Made by a program: the position numbers and the translations under genes. DNA of 64,000 nt from Plastoroseomonas hellenica (GTDB taxonomy: Bacteria > Pseudomonadota > Alphaproteobacteria > Acetobacterales > Acetobacteraceae), in the NCBI RefSeq assembly GCF_018129085.1, contig NZ_JAAGBB010000003.1:62001-126000 (forward strand), written 5' to 3'. Below, in pieces: positions 55,434 to 63,651 of the stretch. Each line of letters opens with the position of its first letter. Position 1 is the stretch's first letter. The notes beneath the pieces were generated by a model. That model was not told where the DNA came from and searched no databases. It saw only the letters and a program-made list of their open reading frames with translations.

Positions 55434-56252
55434 TCACCGCGCCAGCGCCGTGCACGCCGCCGGCATCACCGGTGGCGGGCTTGGCGGACGGCGTGGCGGG
55501 TGGCGCGCTTCCTCGCTCAGCCACCAGGCCAGGCTTGCGTCGCAGCCATCGCCGGGCGGCGGCGGGGCGATGTCGCGGCATTCGCCCTGCCCCGGCGGGC
55601 AGCGCATCCGGATATGCATGTGGCTGTCATGGCCGCGCCAGGGCCGCACCCGGCGCAGCCAGGCCTCACCCCCATGCATCCGGCAGAGCCCGCGCTTGAT
55701 GCCGTGGTTCACCAGGACGCGGTCCAGCCCCGGCAGCTCCGCCGCCATGCGGATGAGCCGTGCGTGACCTTCGGTGAAACGCGCCGGGTCCACATCGCTC
55801 TCATCCGGCAGCACCAGCGAGGTCTCGCGGATCTGCTCGCGCTGCGCTGGCGGCAGCAGCGGCTTCGGGGCGAGGTCGAGCCAGACATCGACATCGAGCC
55901 CGGCCTGATGGCTCGCATGGCCAAAGGGCATCGGCCCGCCCCGCGGCTGCGAGAGATCCCCGATCCAGAGATCCGGCAGGCCTGCGGTGCGAGCGCGCGC
56001 CGCGAGGCCGCGCACCGCCTCAATGGTGACCGGATGCCCCCAGTTGCGGTTGCGCGAGAGACGGACCGCCTGCCAGCCCGGCCCTTCGGTCGGCAATGCC
56101 ACGGCACCCGCGATGCAGCCGAGGCCGGTCGATCCGATGATCCGCGGCGCGCCCGGCACCGGCGTCTGCAGCGCCGCCCAGCTCGCCGCCGGCTGCGCCG
56201 CCGCCGGCACCGAGGCCAGCAGCGCCAGCAGCAACCCAACCACCCTGCTCAA
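55434..56252 (-). CDS. mepA: Penicillin-insensitive murein endopeptidase (MepA type)
   Basis: A 272-residue secreted zinc peptidase. A signal peptide (VVGLLLALLASVPAAAQ) leads to the catalytic domain with GHASHQAGLDVDVWLDL and PWRGHDSHMHIRMRCP, the histidine/aspartate zinc sites of the M74 family; it cuts D-Ala-meso-DAP cross-links. The start is TTG at 56252, supported by GAGGAGG five bases upstream; a GTG three codons on has poor spacing. The C-terminus is Pro-rich. Confidence 0.9.
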   Translation of the reverse strand: MSRVVGLLLALLASVPAAAQPAASWAALQTPVPGAPRIIGSTGLGCIAGAVALPTEGPGWQAVRLSRNRNWGHPVTIEAVRGLAARARTAGLPDLWIGDLSQPRGGPMPFGHASHQAGLDVDVWLDLAPKPLLPPAQREQIRETSLVLPDESDVDPARFTEGHARLIRMAAELPGLDRVLVNHGIKRGLCRMHGGEAWLRRVRPWRGHDSHMHIRMRCPPGQGECRDIAPPPPGDGCDASLAWWLSEEARHPPRRPPSPPPVMPAACTALAR

Positions 56253-56298
56253 CCACGCCTCCTCGCCGGGCCGCGGTCCGCGCGGAGCCCGGGCGCCG

Positions 56299-57897
56299 TC
56301 AGACTCGCCTGATGCCGTAGAACAGTGCGATCCCCTTCAGCATGCCGTCCAGATCCGCGCGATAGGCGGTCGGCTGGAAGAACTGGCCGAGCGGGACGTA
56401 GGGCACGTCCTGGAAGGCCTGGCGCTGCATCTGCCGCCCCAGCGCCGCGCGCGTCGCATCATCCGGCGCGTCGAACCACGCATTGCGCTGGGCTTCCAGA
56501 TCAGGGCTGGTCGGCCAGCCGAAGATGGCGTTGCGGCCGTGGCCGCGGATCAGGAGGTTGCCCGCCGGGTTCGCCTGGGCACTGCCGGCGGTCCAGCTCA
56601 CTGTCGCGTTCCAGCCGCCGCGGTCCGGTGGATCCTGGTTCAGGATGCGGCGCACCACGCTGCCCCAGTCGGCCGCGACATAATCCAGGTTGATGCCGAT
56701 CCGCCGCATCAGGTCGCCCGCCACTTCGGACATGGCGTTGATCACCGGGAAGTCGGTCGCCGCGAGGAAGGTCACCTTCTCGCCCTTGTAGCCCGCCGCT
56801 TCCAGCTCGCGCCGCGCCGCGGCGGCATCGAGCGGGTTGCGCAGGATGTCGAAGCCTTCCTCGCTCGCCATCGCACTGCCGGGCAGGAAGAAGCCATAGG
56901 GCACGTGCCAATTGCGCTGATCCTCGCCCGCCGCGGCGATCATGAAGTCGCGCTGGTTGACGGAGCGCATGATCACGCGGCGGATCGCGGGATTGTCGAA
57001 GGGCGGATGCAAGCTGTTCGGTCGAAAGAAGCCCACGGCGCCCTGCGGATCCAGCGCCTCCACCTTCAGCCCCCGCGCGCGCCGGAGCTGCGGCACCACA
57101 TCCACCGCCGGCAATTCCCACCAATCCACCTCGCCGCGCTGCAGGGCGGCGCTGGCGGTCGCGGCATCGGGCAGGGTCAGCCATTCGACGCGGTCGAAAT
57201 GCACCACCTTGCCGCCGGAGAGGTAGGAGGCCGGCTCGCTGCGCGGCACATAGGCTTCGTTCTTCGCATAGACATTGCGCGCCCCGGCGAGGCGCTCTTC
57301 CGCCACATAGCGAAAGGGGCCGCTGCCGATCATCTCCGGCACCGGCTGGCTCGACGGCAGGGAGGCGTGGCGCTCCGGCATCATGACGGCGACATGCGTG
57401 CCCACCTTGGCCAGTGCATCGGGCAGCAGCGGAAACGGCTTCTTCAGGCGGAAGCGGATGGTGCGGTCATCGGCCGCATCGACTTCGTCCGTCGCGGCCA
57501 TCAGGGCCTGGCCGAAGCCGTCGCGCTGGCCCCAGCGCTTGATGCTGGCCACGCAATCCTGCGCGCGCACCGGTTCCCCGTCATGGAATCTCAGGCCCTC
57601 GCGCAGGCGGAGCAGCCAGAGCTTCCCGTCCTGCTCCACGCGATGGCCCTCGACCATCTGCGGCTGGGCGCGGAGATTGGAATCCCAGCCATAGAGAGTG
57701 TCGTAGACCATGAGGGCGTGGTTGCGGGAGACGAAGGCGACGCTGTGGATGGGATCGAGCAGCGCCAAGTCCGCCTGCGGGACGAAGCGCAGGATGCGCC
57801 GCCCCGGCGCCCCCTGTGCTGCGGCCAGTCGCGGCCGGCCGAGCGCCGATCCCAGGAGGGCTGTCGCACCGGAGGCGACAAGGCTGCGGCGGCGCAT
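56299..57897 (-). CDS. ABC transporter substrate-binding protein, family 5, orphan (second paralogue)
   Basis: A 532-residue periplasmic binding protein with a Tat-type signal (MRRRSLVASGATALLGSALG) and the same blocks as the gene at 7850-9442: ILRFVPQADLALLDPI, LREGLRFHDG, DRTIRFRLKKPFPLLPDAL, MIGSGPFRYVAEE, VNQRDFM. AGGAGG lies six bases before the ATG. No permease or ATPase genes are beside it, so it is also an orphan, and it may feed the same or a different transporter. The ligand is unknown. Confidence 0.88.
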   Translation of the reverse strand: MRRRSLVASGATALLGSALGRPRLAAAQGAPGRRILRFVPQADLALLDPIHSVAFVSRNHALMVYDTLYGWDSNLRAQPQMVEGHRVEQDGKLWLLRLREGLRFHDGEPVRAQDCVASIKRWGQRDGFGQALMAATDEVDAADDRTIRFRLKKPFPLLPDALAKVGTHVAVMMPERHASLPSSQPVPEMIGSGPFRYVAEERLAGARNVYAKNEAYVPRSEPASYLSGGKVVHFDRVEWLTLPDAATASAALQRGEVDWWELPAVDVVPQLRRARGLKVEALDPQGAVGFFRPNSLHPPFDNPAIRRVIMRSVNQRDFMIAAAGEDQRNWHVPYGFFLPGSAMASEEGFDILRNPLDAAAARRELEAAGYKGEKVTFLAATDFPVINAMSEVAGDLMRRIGINLDYVAADWGSVVRRILNQDPPDRGGWNATVSWTAGSAQANPAGNLLIRGHGRNAIFGWPTSPDLEAQRNAWFDAPDDATRAALGRQMQRQAFQDVPYVPLGQFFQPTAYRADLDGMLKGIALFYGIRRV

Positions 57898-58103
57898 GGA
57901 GAGCCTCCTGATCCTGAATCGTGAAACGATGCTGGAATGGTGAAAGGCGGTCAACGCCGGGTTTGGATGCAAACCGAATGCCAGGGGTTGAGGCGGCCGC
58001 GCTACCATCGCCGATGCCAACCGCGTCAGCGGCGCCGAAAGCACCTTGCCGATCCGACCCTCTCCGTCGAGCCTGAGGGTCCGCACCGAACCCAGAGGGC
58101 CTG

Positions 58104-59093
58104 ATGCCACGCTATCTCGTCACCGGCGGCGCCGGCTATGTCGGCAGCCATATCGTGCTGGCGCTGGTCGGGCGCGGCGCCGAGGTCGTGGTCCTCGATG
58201 ACCTCAGCCAGGGCCATCGCGCCGCGGTGCCGGCCGATGTCGCGCTGATCGAGGCCTCCCTTTCCAACCGGGCCCAGGTGGCTGCGGCCTTCGCCGGCGC
58301 GCCTTTCGACGCGGTGCTGCATTTCGCGGCACGGTCGCTGGTGGGCGAGAGCATGGCGAACCCGTTGCCGCATATCGGTGCCAATCTCGGCAATGCGCTG
58401 ATCCTGGCCGAGGAAGCGATCCGCGCCGGTTGCCTGCGCTTCGTGCTGTCCTCCACCGCCAACCTGTTCGGCGAGCCCGAGCGCATCCCGATCGACGAGG
58501 ATTGCTCCATCGCCCCGGGCTCACCCTATGGCGAGAGCAAGCTGATGATCGAACGCGCCTTGGACTGGGCGCATCGCATCCACGGGTTGCGCTTCGCGGC
58601 GCTGCGCTACTTCAACGCCGCCGGCGCCGATCCTGAGGGGCGGCTCGGCGAAGACCACACGCCGGAGACGCATCTGATCCCGCTGGCGATCGACGCGGTG
58701 CTCGGGCTCAGGCCGCCGCTGACTGTGTTCGGTGACGACTACCCGACACCGGACGGCACCTGCATCCGCGACTATGTGCATGTGACGGACCTGGCCGACG
58801 CGCATCTGCGCGTGCTCGACCGGCTCGGCGAGGTGCCGCGCCTCACCTACAATATCGGCAGCGGCAGCGGGCATTCGGTGAAGGCGGTGCTGGATTCCGT
58901 CGCGCGCGTCGCCGGACGCCCGGTGCCGCACGCGGTCGGCCCGCGCCGCGGCGGCGATCCGGCGGTGCTGGTCGCAGCCAGCGACCGGCTGCGGCGCGAC
59001 ACCGGCTGGGCACCGCGTTTCGGCGACCTCGACGCCATGGTGCAGACCGCCTTCGCCTGGCGGCAGGCGCACCCGCGCGGCTATGCAGGATAA
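58104..59093 (+). CDS. galE: UDP-glucose 4-epimerase
   Basis: A 329-residue extended short-chain dehydrogenase. The NAD motif is VTGGAGYVGSHI (6-17), the catalytic YxxxK is Tyr142-Lys146 (SPYGESK), with SSTANLFGEP nearby and the GalE-typical RYFNAAGAD, DYVHVTDLADAH and YNIGSGSGHSV. It interconverts UDP-glucose and UDP-galactose for polysaccharide synthesis. No exopolysaccharide genes are adjacent. Confidence 0.93.
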   Translation: MPRYLVTGGAGYVGSHIVLALVGRGAEVVVLDDLSQGHRAAVPADVALIEASLSNRAQVAAAFAGAPFDAVLHFAARSLVGESMANPLPHIGANLGNALILAEEAIRAGCLRFVLSSTANLFGEPERIPIDEDCSIAPGSPYGESKLMIERALDWAHRIHGLRFAALRYFNAAGADPEGRLGEDHTPETHLIPLAIDAVLGLRPPLTVFGDDYPTPDGTCIRDYVHVTDLADAHLRVLDRLGEVPRLTYNIGSGSGHSVKAVLDSVARVAGRPVPHAVGPRRGGDPAVLVAASDRLRRDTGWAPRFGDLDAMVQTAFAWRQAHPRGYAG

Positions 59094-59140
59094 GAGCGTG
59101 ATCGGTTGAGGCGGAATCGCCGAAAACCGCGAATCACGCG
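59094..59140. repeat. Dispersed intergenic palindrome, family 2, copy 2
   Basis: A 47-base element beginning GAGCGTGAT and ending ATCACGCG, with internal GTTGAGGCGGAATCGCCGAAA that can form a second stem (GGCGGAATCGCC). It matches the copy at 44852-44899. It starts directly after the galE stop, in the gap before the convergent NTF2-like gene. Confidence 0.6.
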
Positions 59141-59157
59141 ATGCAATATGGCTCGGT

Positions 59158-59538
59158 TCAGCCTTCCCGCATTTCCGTCCGGAAGATCTTGCTGACGATC
59201 TTCCAGCCCTCCGCTGTCTTCAGCAGGCTGAGATAGTCCGTGAAGAAGCGCGGCGGGATCGCGCAGGCCACCTTCGCGATCGCCGTATCCGGCCCGCTCT
59301 GGTCGATGAACAGGATCTGGTCGTGCCGCGCGAGCCCGGCCTTGCTCGGCGCCGGGCGGTTGCGCACGCGGTCGAACCAGGTGGCGCGGGGCTGGTCGAG
59401 CAGCCCGCCATCCTCCGCCGAATAGAGATGCGAACAGGCGTGGAAGGAGGCCGCGAGCTTCTCGGTATCGCCTTCGTGCAGGCCGTCGAAATAGGTGTGC
59501 AGCACCGCCTCGATGGCGGCGAGATCGCTGTTGGCCAT
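59158..59538 (-). CDS. NTF2-like/putative lumazine-binding family protein
   Basis: A 126-residue alpha+beta protein: helix AIEAVLHTYFDGLHEGDTEKLAASF, then LYSAEDGGLLDQPRATWFDRV, and strands ending in LSLLKTAEGWKIVSKIFRTE, the pattern of the putative lumazine-binding/SnoaL-like group. Function unknown. The upstream region toward the next gene contains a 162-bp foldback element. Confidence 0.8.
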   Translation of the reverse strand: MANSDLAAIEAVLHTYFDGLHEGDTEKLAASFHACSHLYSAEDGGLLDQPRATWFDRVRNRPAPSKAGLARHDQILFIDQSGPDTAIAKVACAIPPRFFTDYLSLLKTAEGWKIVSKIFRTEMREG

Positions 59539-59633
59539 GGTCGTGTCTCCGGGGGTGACGGGCATCCTGGCAGAGACGGGCCCCCGTTTACAGCGACCCC
59601 GGCGCGGGGCATGGATGAGGAAAAGACAGACCT

Positions 59634-59795
59634 GGAGCCTGTCTGAGAATGGCGCGGCGGAGGGTCGGCGAGGGATTTTTCGTCCTTGGCGTGTCGGTCG
59701 ACGCAGCCGATGCTGGTTGCATCGGCAAGGAGGCCGGCGCGGCAAGGGCAGAAAAGAACCGCCGGAACGACCCGCGCCATTCTCAGACAGGCTCC
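59634..59795. mobile_element. 162-bp foldback (MITE-like) element
   Basis: Perfect 24-base terminal inverted repeats (left 59634-59657, right 59772-59795, starting GGAGCCTGTCTGAGA) with similar inner arms meeting at a central hairpin (GCCGATGC-TGGTT-GCATCGGC). No open reading frame of its own and no clear target duplication. It fills most of the 275-base gap between divergent genes; the right end is 18 bases before the next ATG. The look is that of a miniature inverted-repeat transposable element. Confidence 0.75.
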
Positions 59796-59813
59796 CCGGG
59801 TAAGGAACGTTCC

Positions 59814-60776
59814 ATGCGCATGCTGCGTCGCACGATGCTCGCCGTCCCTGCCCTGCTGTCATGGCCGGTCCATGCGCAGGCGCCTTGGCCGTCGCGCCCG
59901 GTGCGCATCGTGGTGCCTTATGCCGCCGGCGGCGGCACCGACATCCTGGCGCGTGCGATCGGCGAGGCGCTGCGCGGCAGCCTGCCGCAGCCGGTGGTGG
60001 TCGAGAACCGGGCGGGTGCTGCCGGCGTCATCGGCACCGAGGTGGTGGTCCGCGCCGAGCCCGACGGACACACGTTATTGGCGGTGGTCTCCACCCATGT
60101 GATGAACCGATACCACCTGGCATCGATCCCCTATGATCCGATCCGCGACGTCACGCCGATCGCGATGCTGACGCGGAACACCATGGTGTTGGTCGCAGGC
60201 GTCACCCAGCCCTTCGCGGATTTCCGCGCGATGATCGATCATGCGCGGCGCAACCCGGCTGCGGTTGGCACCGGGTCGACCGAAGCGCTCTCGAGCTTCA
60301 TCGGGCAGGAGGTCGCGCGCCGGGCCAATGCGCAGATGCCCGACATCCAGTACCGCAGCGGCGGGCAGCTCATGAATGACATCGTTGCCGGCCACCTGCC
60401 GACCGGCTGGACCAGTACCGCGAGCGCAATGCCGCATATCCAGACCGGACGGGTGCGCGTGCTCGCTGCCTCGACCGCGACGCGCACGCCCTTCTTCCCG
60501 GATGTGCCGACCATCGCCGAGGCCGGCATCCCGGAATTCGAGCTGGCGGGCTGGGTGGCGCTGCTCGGGCCCAAGGGCATGTCCGATGCGTTGACCGCAC
60601 GTATCCATGGCGCGGTCGCGGGCGCCTTCGCCGACCCCGCGTTGCGCCAACGCTTCACCGCGCTCGGCATCGAGCCGGACCTCCGCGACGGCACCGCACT
60701 GCGCGCGCAGATGGAGCGCGAGGATCGCCTCTGGGCCGCGGCGGCCGCCGCCGGCACCATCCAGCGCCAGAACTGA
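59814..60776 (+). CDS. Bug/TctC family tripartite tricarboxylate transporter binding protein
   Basis: A 320-residue periplasmic protein with a signal peptide (MRMLRRTMLAVPALLSWPVHAQ) and the Bug layout: WPSRPVRIVVPYAAGGGTDILAR at the start of the mature part in two blocks, VVVENRAGAAGVIGTEVV, and DVPTIAEAGIPEFELAGW. TctA and TctB genes are absent, so it is an orphan as most Bug proteins are. AAGGA precedes the ATG. It is followed by PEP-mutase-like and HAD genes in one operon, which hints at a carboxylate ligand. Confidence 0.9.
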   Translation: MRMLRRTMLAVPALLSWPVHAQAPWPSRPVRIVVPYAAGGGTDILARAIGEALRGSLPQPVVVENRAGAAGVIGTEVVVRAEPDGHTLLAVVSTHVMNRYHLASIPYDPIRDVTPIAMLTRNTMVLVAGVTQPFADFRAMIDHARRNPAAVGTGSTEALSSFIGQEVARRANAQMPDIQYRSGGQLMNDIVAGHLPTGWTSTASAMPHIQTGRVRVLAASTATRTPFFPDVPTIAEAGIPEFELAGWVALLGPKGMSDALTARIHGAVAGAFADPALRQRFTALGIEPDLRDGTALRAQMEREDRLWAAAAAAGTIQRQN

Positions 60777-60795
60777 CACGCAAGGAACGCATCCG

Positions 60796-61668
60796 ATGGC
60801 CGACCCGAAACTGCGCGCCGCCTTCGAGGCGAAGCGCTTCATCGTCTCCCCCGGCGTCTTCGACATGATCTCGGCGAAGGTCGCGGACGGGATGGGTTTC
60901 GACTGCCTCTACGGCACCGGCTTCGGCACCGTGGCCTCGGCGCTCGGTGTCGCCGATGCCGGCATCGCGACCTATACCGACATGGTCGCGCGTATGGGCC
61001 GCGTCGCGCAGGGCTGCGCGACACCGCTGATCGCCGATGCCGATACAGGCTATGGCGGGCTGCTCAACGTGCGCGAGACGGTGCGCGGCTATGAAGCGGC
61101 GGGCATCACCGGCATTCAGATCGAGGATCAGGAAGTGCCGAAGAAATGCGGCCATACCCCTGGCCGTCGCGTCGTTCCCGCCGACGAGATGGTGCTGAAG
61201 ATCCGGGTTGCGGCGGAGGCGCGCCGGAGCCGGGATTTCCTGATCGTCGCGCGCACCGATGCGCGCACCGGGCTCGGGCTCGAGGAAGCGATCCGGCGCG
61301 GGCAGATGTTAGCCGATGCCGGCGCTGACATCATCTTCATCGAAAGCCCGGAGAGCGAGGCCGAAATGGTGGAGATCGGCCGCCGCCTCGGCCGCTATCC
61401 GCTGCTGGCCAACAATGTCGAGGGCGGGCGGACACCGATCCTCTCCGCGGCGCGCTTGAAGGAGATCGGCTACGCGATCGCGATCTATCCCGCGGTCGGC
61501 TTTCTCGCCGCCGCCGCGGCGCTGGAGCGCGCCTATGCGCATCTGAAGCAGCACGGTGATTCCAACGCGCTGCCGGAGCAGGAGAGCTACGGCTTCAAGC
61601 GCATCTGCGAGCTGATGGGCTTCCCGGATGTCTGGGACTTCGAAAAGCGTTGGGCGATGAAGGAGTGA
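60796..61668 (+). CDS. Isocitrate lyase/PEP mutase family protein
   Basis: A 290-residue TIM-barrel enzyme. Metal-site aspartates lie in IADADTGYGG (78-87) and the catalytic loop has KKCGHTPG (Cys118), the signature shared by methylisocitrate lyases and oxaloacetate decarboxylase/2,3-dimethylmalate lyase types. Length fits these short family members. It would cleave or decarboxylate a 2-hydroxy or 2-oxo diacid. It lies 19 bases after the Bug gene and five bases before the HAD gene. Confidence 0.85.
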   Translation: MADPKLRAAFEAKRFIVSPGVFDMISAKVADGMGFDCLYGTGFGTVASALGVADAGIATYTDMVARMGRVAQGCATPLIADADTGYGGLLNVRETVRGYEAAGITGIQIEDQEVPKKCGHTPGRRVVPADEMVLKIRVAAEARRSRDFLIVARTDARTGLGLEEAIRRGQMLADAGADIIFIESPESEAEMVEIGRRLGRYPLLANNVEGGRTPILSAARLKEIGYAIAIYPAVGFLAAAAALERAYAHLKQHGDSNALPEQESYGFKRICELMGFPDVWDFEKRWAMKE

Positions 61669-61673
61669 CTGTG

Positions 61674-62393
61674 ATGGCAATGGACGGGGTGAAAGCGCTG
61701 GTCTTCGACGTCTTCGGCACGGTCGTCGACTGGCGGACCAGCGTGGCGCGTCAGGCGAGCGAGTTCTTCGCGAAGCATGGCGTCCAGTCGGATGGCTTCG
61801 CCTTCGCCGATGCCTGGCGGAAGCAGTACCAGCCGGCGATGACGGAGGTCCGGAGCGGGCGTCGGCCCTTCACGCGCCTCGATGTGCTGCATCGGGAGAA
61901 CCTGCTGAAGGTGCTGCCGGAGCATGGCGTCGACCCATCGAAGCTGTCGGAGGCGGAGATCGACGATCTGAACCGCGCCTGGCACCGGCTCGATCCCTGG
62001 CCGGACACCGTCGCGGGGCTGACGCGGCTGAAGACCAGGTTCTTCATCGCGCCACTCTCCAACGGCAACATCGTACTGATGGCGAATGTGGCGAAGCGGG
62101 CCGGCATCCCCTGGGATGCGATCCTGGGATCGGAGGTCTCGCAGGCCTTCAAGCCGCAGCCGGAGGCCTATCTCCGCACCGCCGAGGTGCTGGCGATGCG
62201 GCCGGAGGAGGTCGCGCTGATCGCGGCCCACAACAATGACCTGGCGGCGGCGCGCCAATGCGGGCTCCGCACCGGCTTCGTGCCGCGTCCGACCGAGCAC
62301 GGCCCGAACCAGAAGACCGACCTGCGTGCAGAAGCGGATTGGGATGTGGTGGCGGAGAGCTTCACCGACCTCGCGTCGAAGCTTGGCTGCTGA
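61674..62393 (+). CDS. Haloacid dehalogenase, type II
   Basis: A 239-residue HAD hydrolase. Motif I holds nucleophile Asp12 (VFDVFGTVVDW), motif II is LSNGN, and motif III/IV is KPQPEAYL and AAHNNDLAAARQCG. The WRTS after motif I and the general length fit the type II 2-haloacid dehalogenase family, which turns 2-haloalkanoic acids into hydroxyacids. AGGAG precedes the ATG. It ends the Bug/PEP-mutase/HAD operon. Confidence 0.87.
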   Translation: MAMDGVKALVFDVFGTVVDWRTSVARQASEFFAKHGVQSDGFAFADAWRKQYQPAMTEVRSGRRPFTRLDVLHRENLLKVLPEHGVDPSKLSEAEIDDLNRAWHRLDPWPDTVAGLTRLKTRFFIAPLSNGNIVLMANVAKRAGIPWDAILGSEVSQAFKPQPEAYLRTAEVLAMRPEEVALIAAHNNDLAAARQCGLRTGFVPRPTEHGPNQKTDLRAEADWDVVAESFTDLASKLGC

Positions 62394-62405
62394 GTCATAT
62401 CAGCG

Positions 62406-62430
62406 GCATTGATCGAAGCTCGATCAATGC
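62406..62430 (+). terminator. Terminator-like hairpin after the HAD gene
   Basis: A perfect 11-bp stem GCATTGATCGA / TCGATCAATGC with loop AGC, 12 bases after the stop. It is followed by a C-rich run rather than T's. Confidence 0.5.
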
Positions 62431-62437
62431 CCCCTCA

Positions 62438-62558
62438 GACGCGTCGTGCCAAAGGCACGCCTCCGGCGTGACGCGCCGCGCATCCGCGCGGCTTGGCGTC
62501 GTGCGAATAGCACGCCTCCGGCGTGACGCCGGACTGCCGGCGGGCCGCATTCGCGGCC
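62438..62558. repeat. REP-like palindromic element, copy C (double core)
   Basis: Two cores in tandem (62438-62475 and 62495-62530, opposite orientation to copies A and B), separated by a CCGCGC-ATCC-GCGCGG hairpin and followed by GGCCGC-ATTC-GCGGCC (62543-62558). Each core reads CGTCGTGC..GCACGCC then TCCGGCGTGACG. It fills the gap between convergent genes. Confidence 0.75.
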
Positions 62559-62560
62559 TC

Positions 62561-62581
62561 GGGCCGGTTGAAAACCGGCCC
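62561..62581 (-). terminator. Hairpin before the convergent Bug gene stop
   Basis: A 9-bp stem GGGCCGGTT / AACCGGCCC with loop GAA, seven bases from the stop of the minus-strand Bug gene. On the minus strand it lies just after the stop, fitting termination; there is no U tract. Confidence 0.5.
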
Positions 62582-62588
62582 GCTGACT

Positions 62589-63578
62589 TCAGTCGGCACG
62601 GATCCCGCCCTCCCGGATCAGCGGTATCCAGCGGTCGTATTCCGCCTGGATGAAGCGGGCGAAAGCCTCGGGCGTGCCGCCCACCACCTGGGCAGCCTGG
62701 GTGCTCTCCACCTGGCGCCGGAATTCCGGCATGGCGACGATGGCGTTGAAGATGCGGTTGGCAGCGACGGTGATCTCCGCCGGCAGCCCGGCGGGTGCCA
62801 TGATGCCGTGCCAGACATTGGCCTCGAAGCCGGGGTAGAGGCTGGCAACCGGCGCGACGCCCGGCAGCAGGGGCACCGCCGCCGCCGAGCCCACCGCGAT
62901 CGCCTTCACCCGGTTGTCCCGGATGAAGGGCAGCGCGGTCGAGACCGTCGGGAAGGCGGTTTCGGTCTCGCCCTGGATGACGCTGCGCAGCACCTCCGCA
63001 CCGCTGCGGTAGGGCACCGGCGTCATCCGGATGCCGGCCGCGCGCAGCAGCAGCTCCTGCCCCAGATGGCTGGCATGGCCGATACCGGGATGGGCGTAGA
63101 TCATCGGCTCCCGCCGTGACTTCGCCAGGGCGATCACGCCGGCCAGGTCGTCGGCTGGCAGGTCCGCCTTGGCGATCAGCACGATCGGCAGGTTCACCAG
63201 ATGGCAGATCGACGTGAAGGATCGCATCGGCTCGTAGCCGAGGGTCGGCTGCAACTCCTTGCCGATGGCGTTCGCGCCCAGATCGGCCATCATCAGCGTG
63301 GCGCCGTCGGGACGGGAGGTTGCGACCGCCTGCCCGGCGATGGAACCGCCGGCGCCGCCGCGGTTCTCGACCACCAGCGACTGGCCATGAGCATGCTGGG
63401 CGAAGAGGTTGGCGACCGTCCGCGACAGGGTGTCGATGGCGCCGCCGGCACCGAAGGGCACCACCAGGCGCACCGGGCGATCCGGCCAGGCCGCCTGCGC
63501 CTGCGCCGCGCGCGGCAGCCCCGTGGCGAGCGCGATCGCGGCCATTGCGCGGCGCGAGAGCGTGAGCGTCTCCGTCAT
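62589..63578 (-). CDS. Bug/TctC family binding protein (second)
   Basis: A 329-residue orphan Bug protein. A Tat-like signal (LSRRAMAAIALATGLPRAAQAQ) precedes AWPDRPVRLVVPFGAGGAID and the shared VVENRGGAGGSIAGQAV; the later WHGIMAPAGLPAEI is like the first Bug protein's counterpart. Purine-rich GGAGGACCAGGA precedes the ATG. It faces the first Bug operon and is divergent from DUF1028 (73 bases). Ligand unknown. Confidence 0.9.
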   Translation of the reverse strand: MTETLTLSRRAMAAIALATGLPRAAQAQAAWPDRPVRLVVPFGAGGAIDTLSRTVANLFAQHAHGQSLVVENRGGAGGSIAGQAVATSRPDGATLMMADLGANAIGKELQPTLGYEPMRSFTSICHLVNLPIVLIAKADLPADDLAGVIALAKSRREPMIYAHPGIGHASHLGQELLLRAAGIRMTPVPYRSGAEVLRSVIQGETETAFPTVSTALPFIRDNRVKAIAVGSAAAVPLLPGVAPVASLYPGFEANVWHGIMAPAGLPAEITVAANRIFNAIVAMPEFRRQVESTQAAQVVGGTPEAFARFIQAEYDRWIPLIREGGIRAD

Positions 63579-63651
63579 TCCTGGTCCTCCCCTTTTCTTG
63601 CCACCATAAGAGGCGGCCGGCGACCGCCGCGCAACAGGAAGGAGGCTGCCC

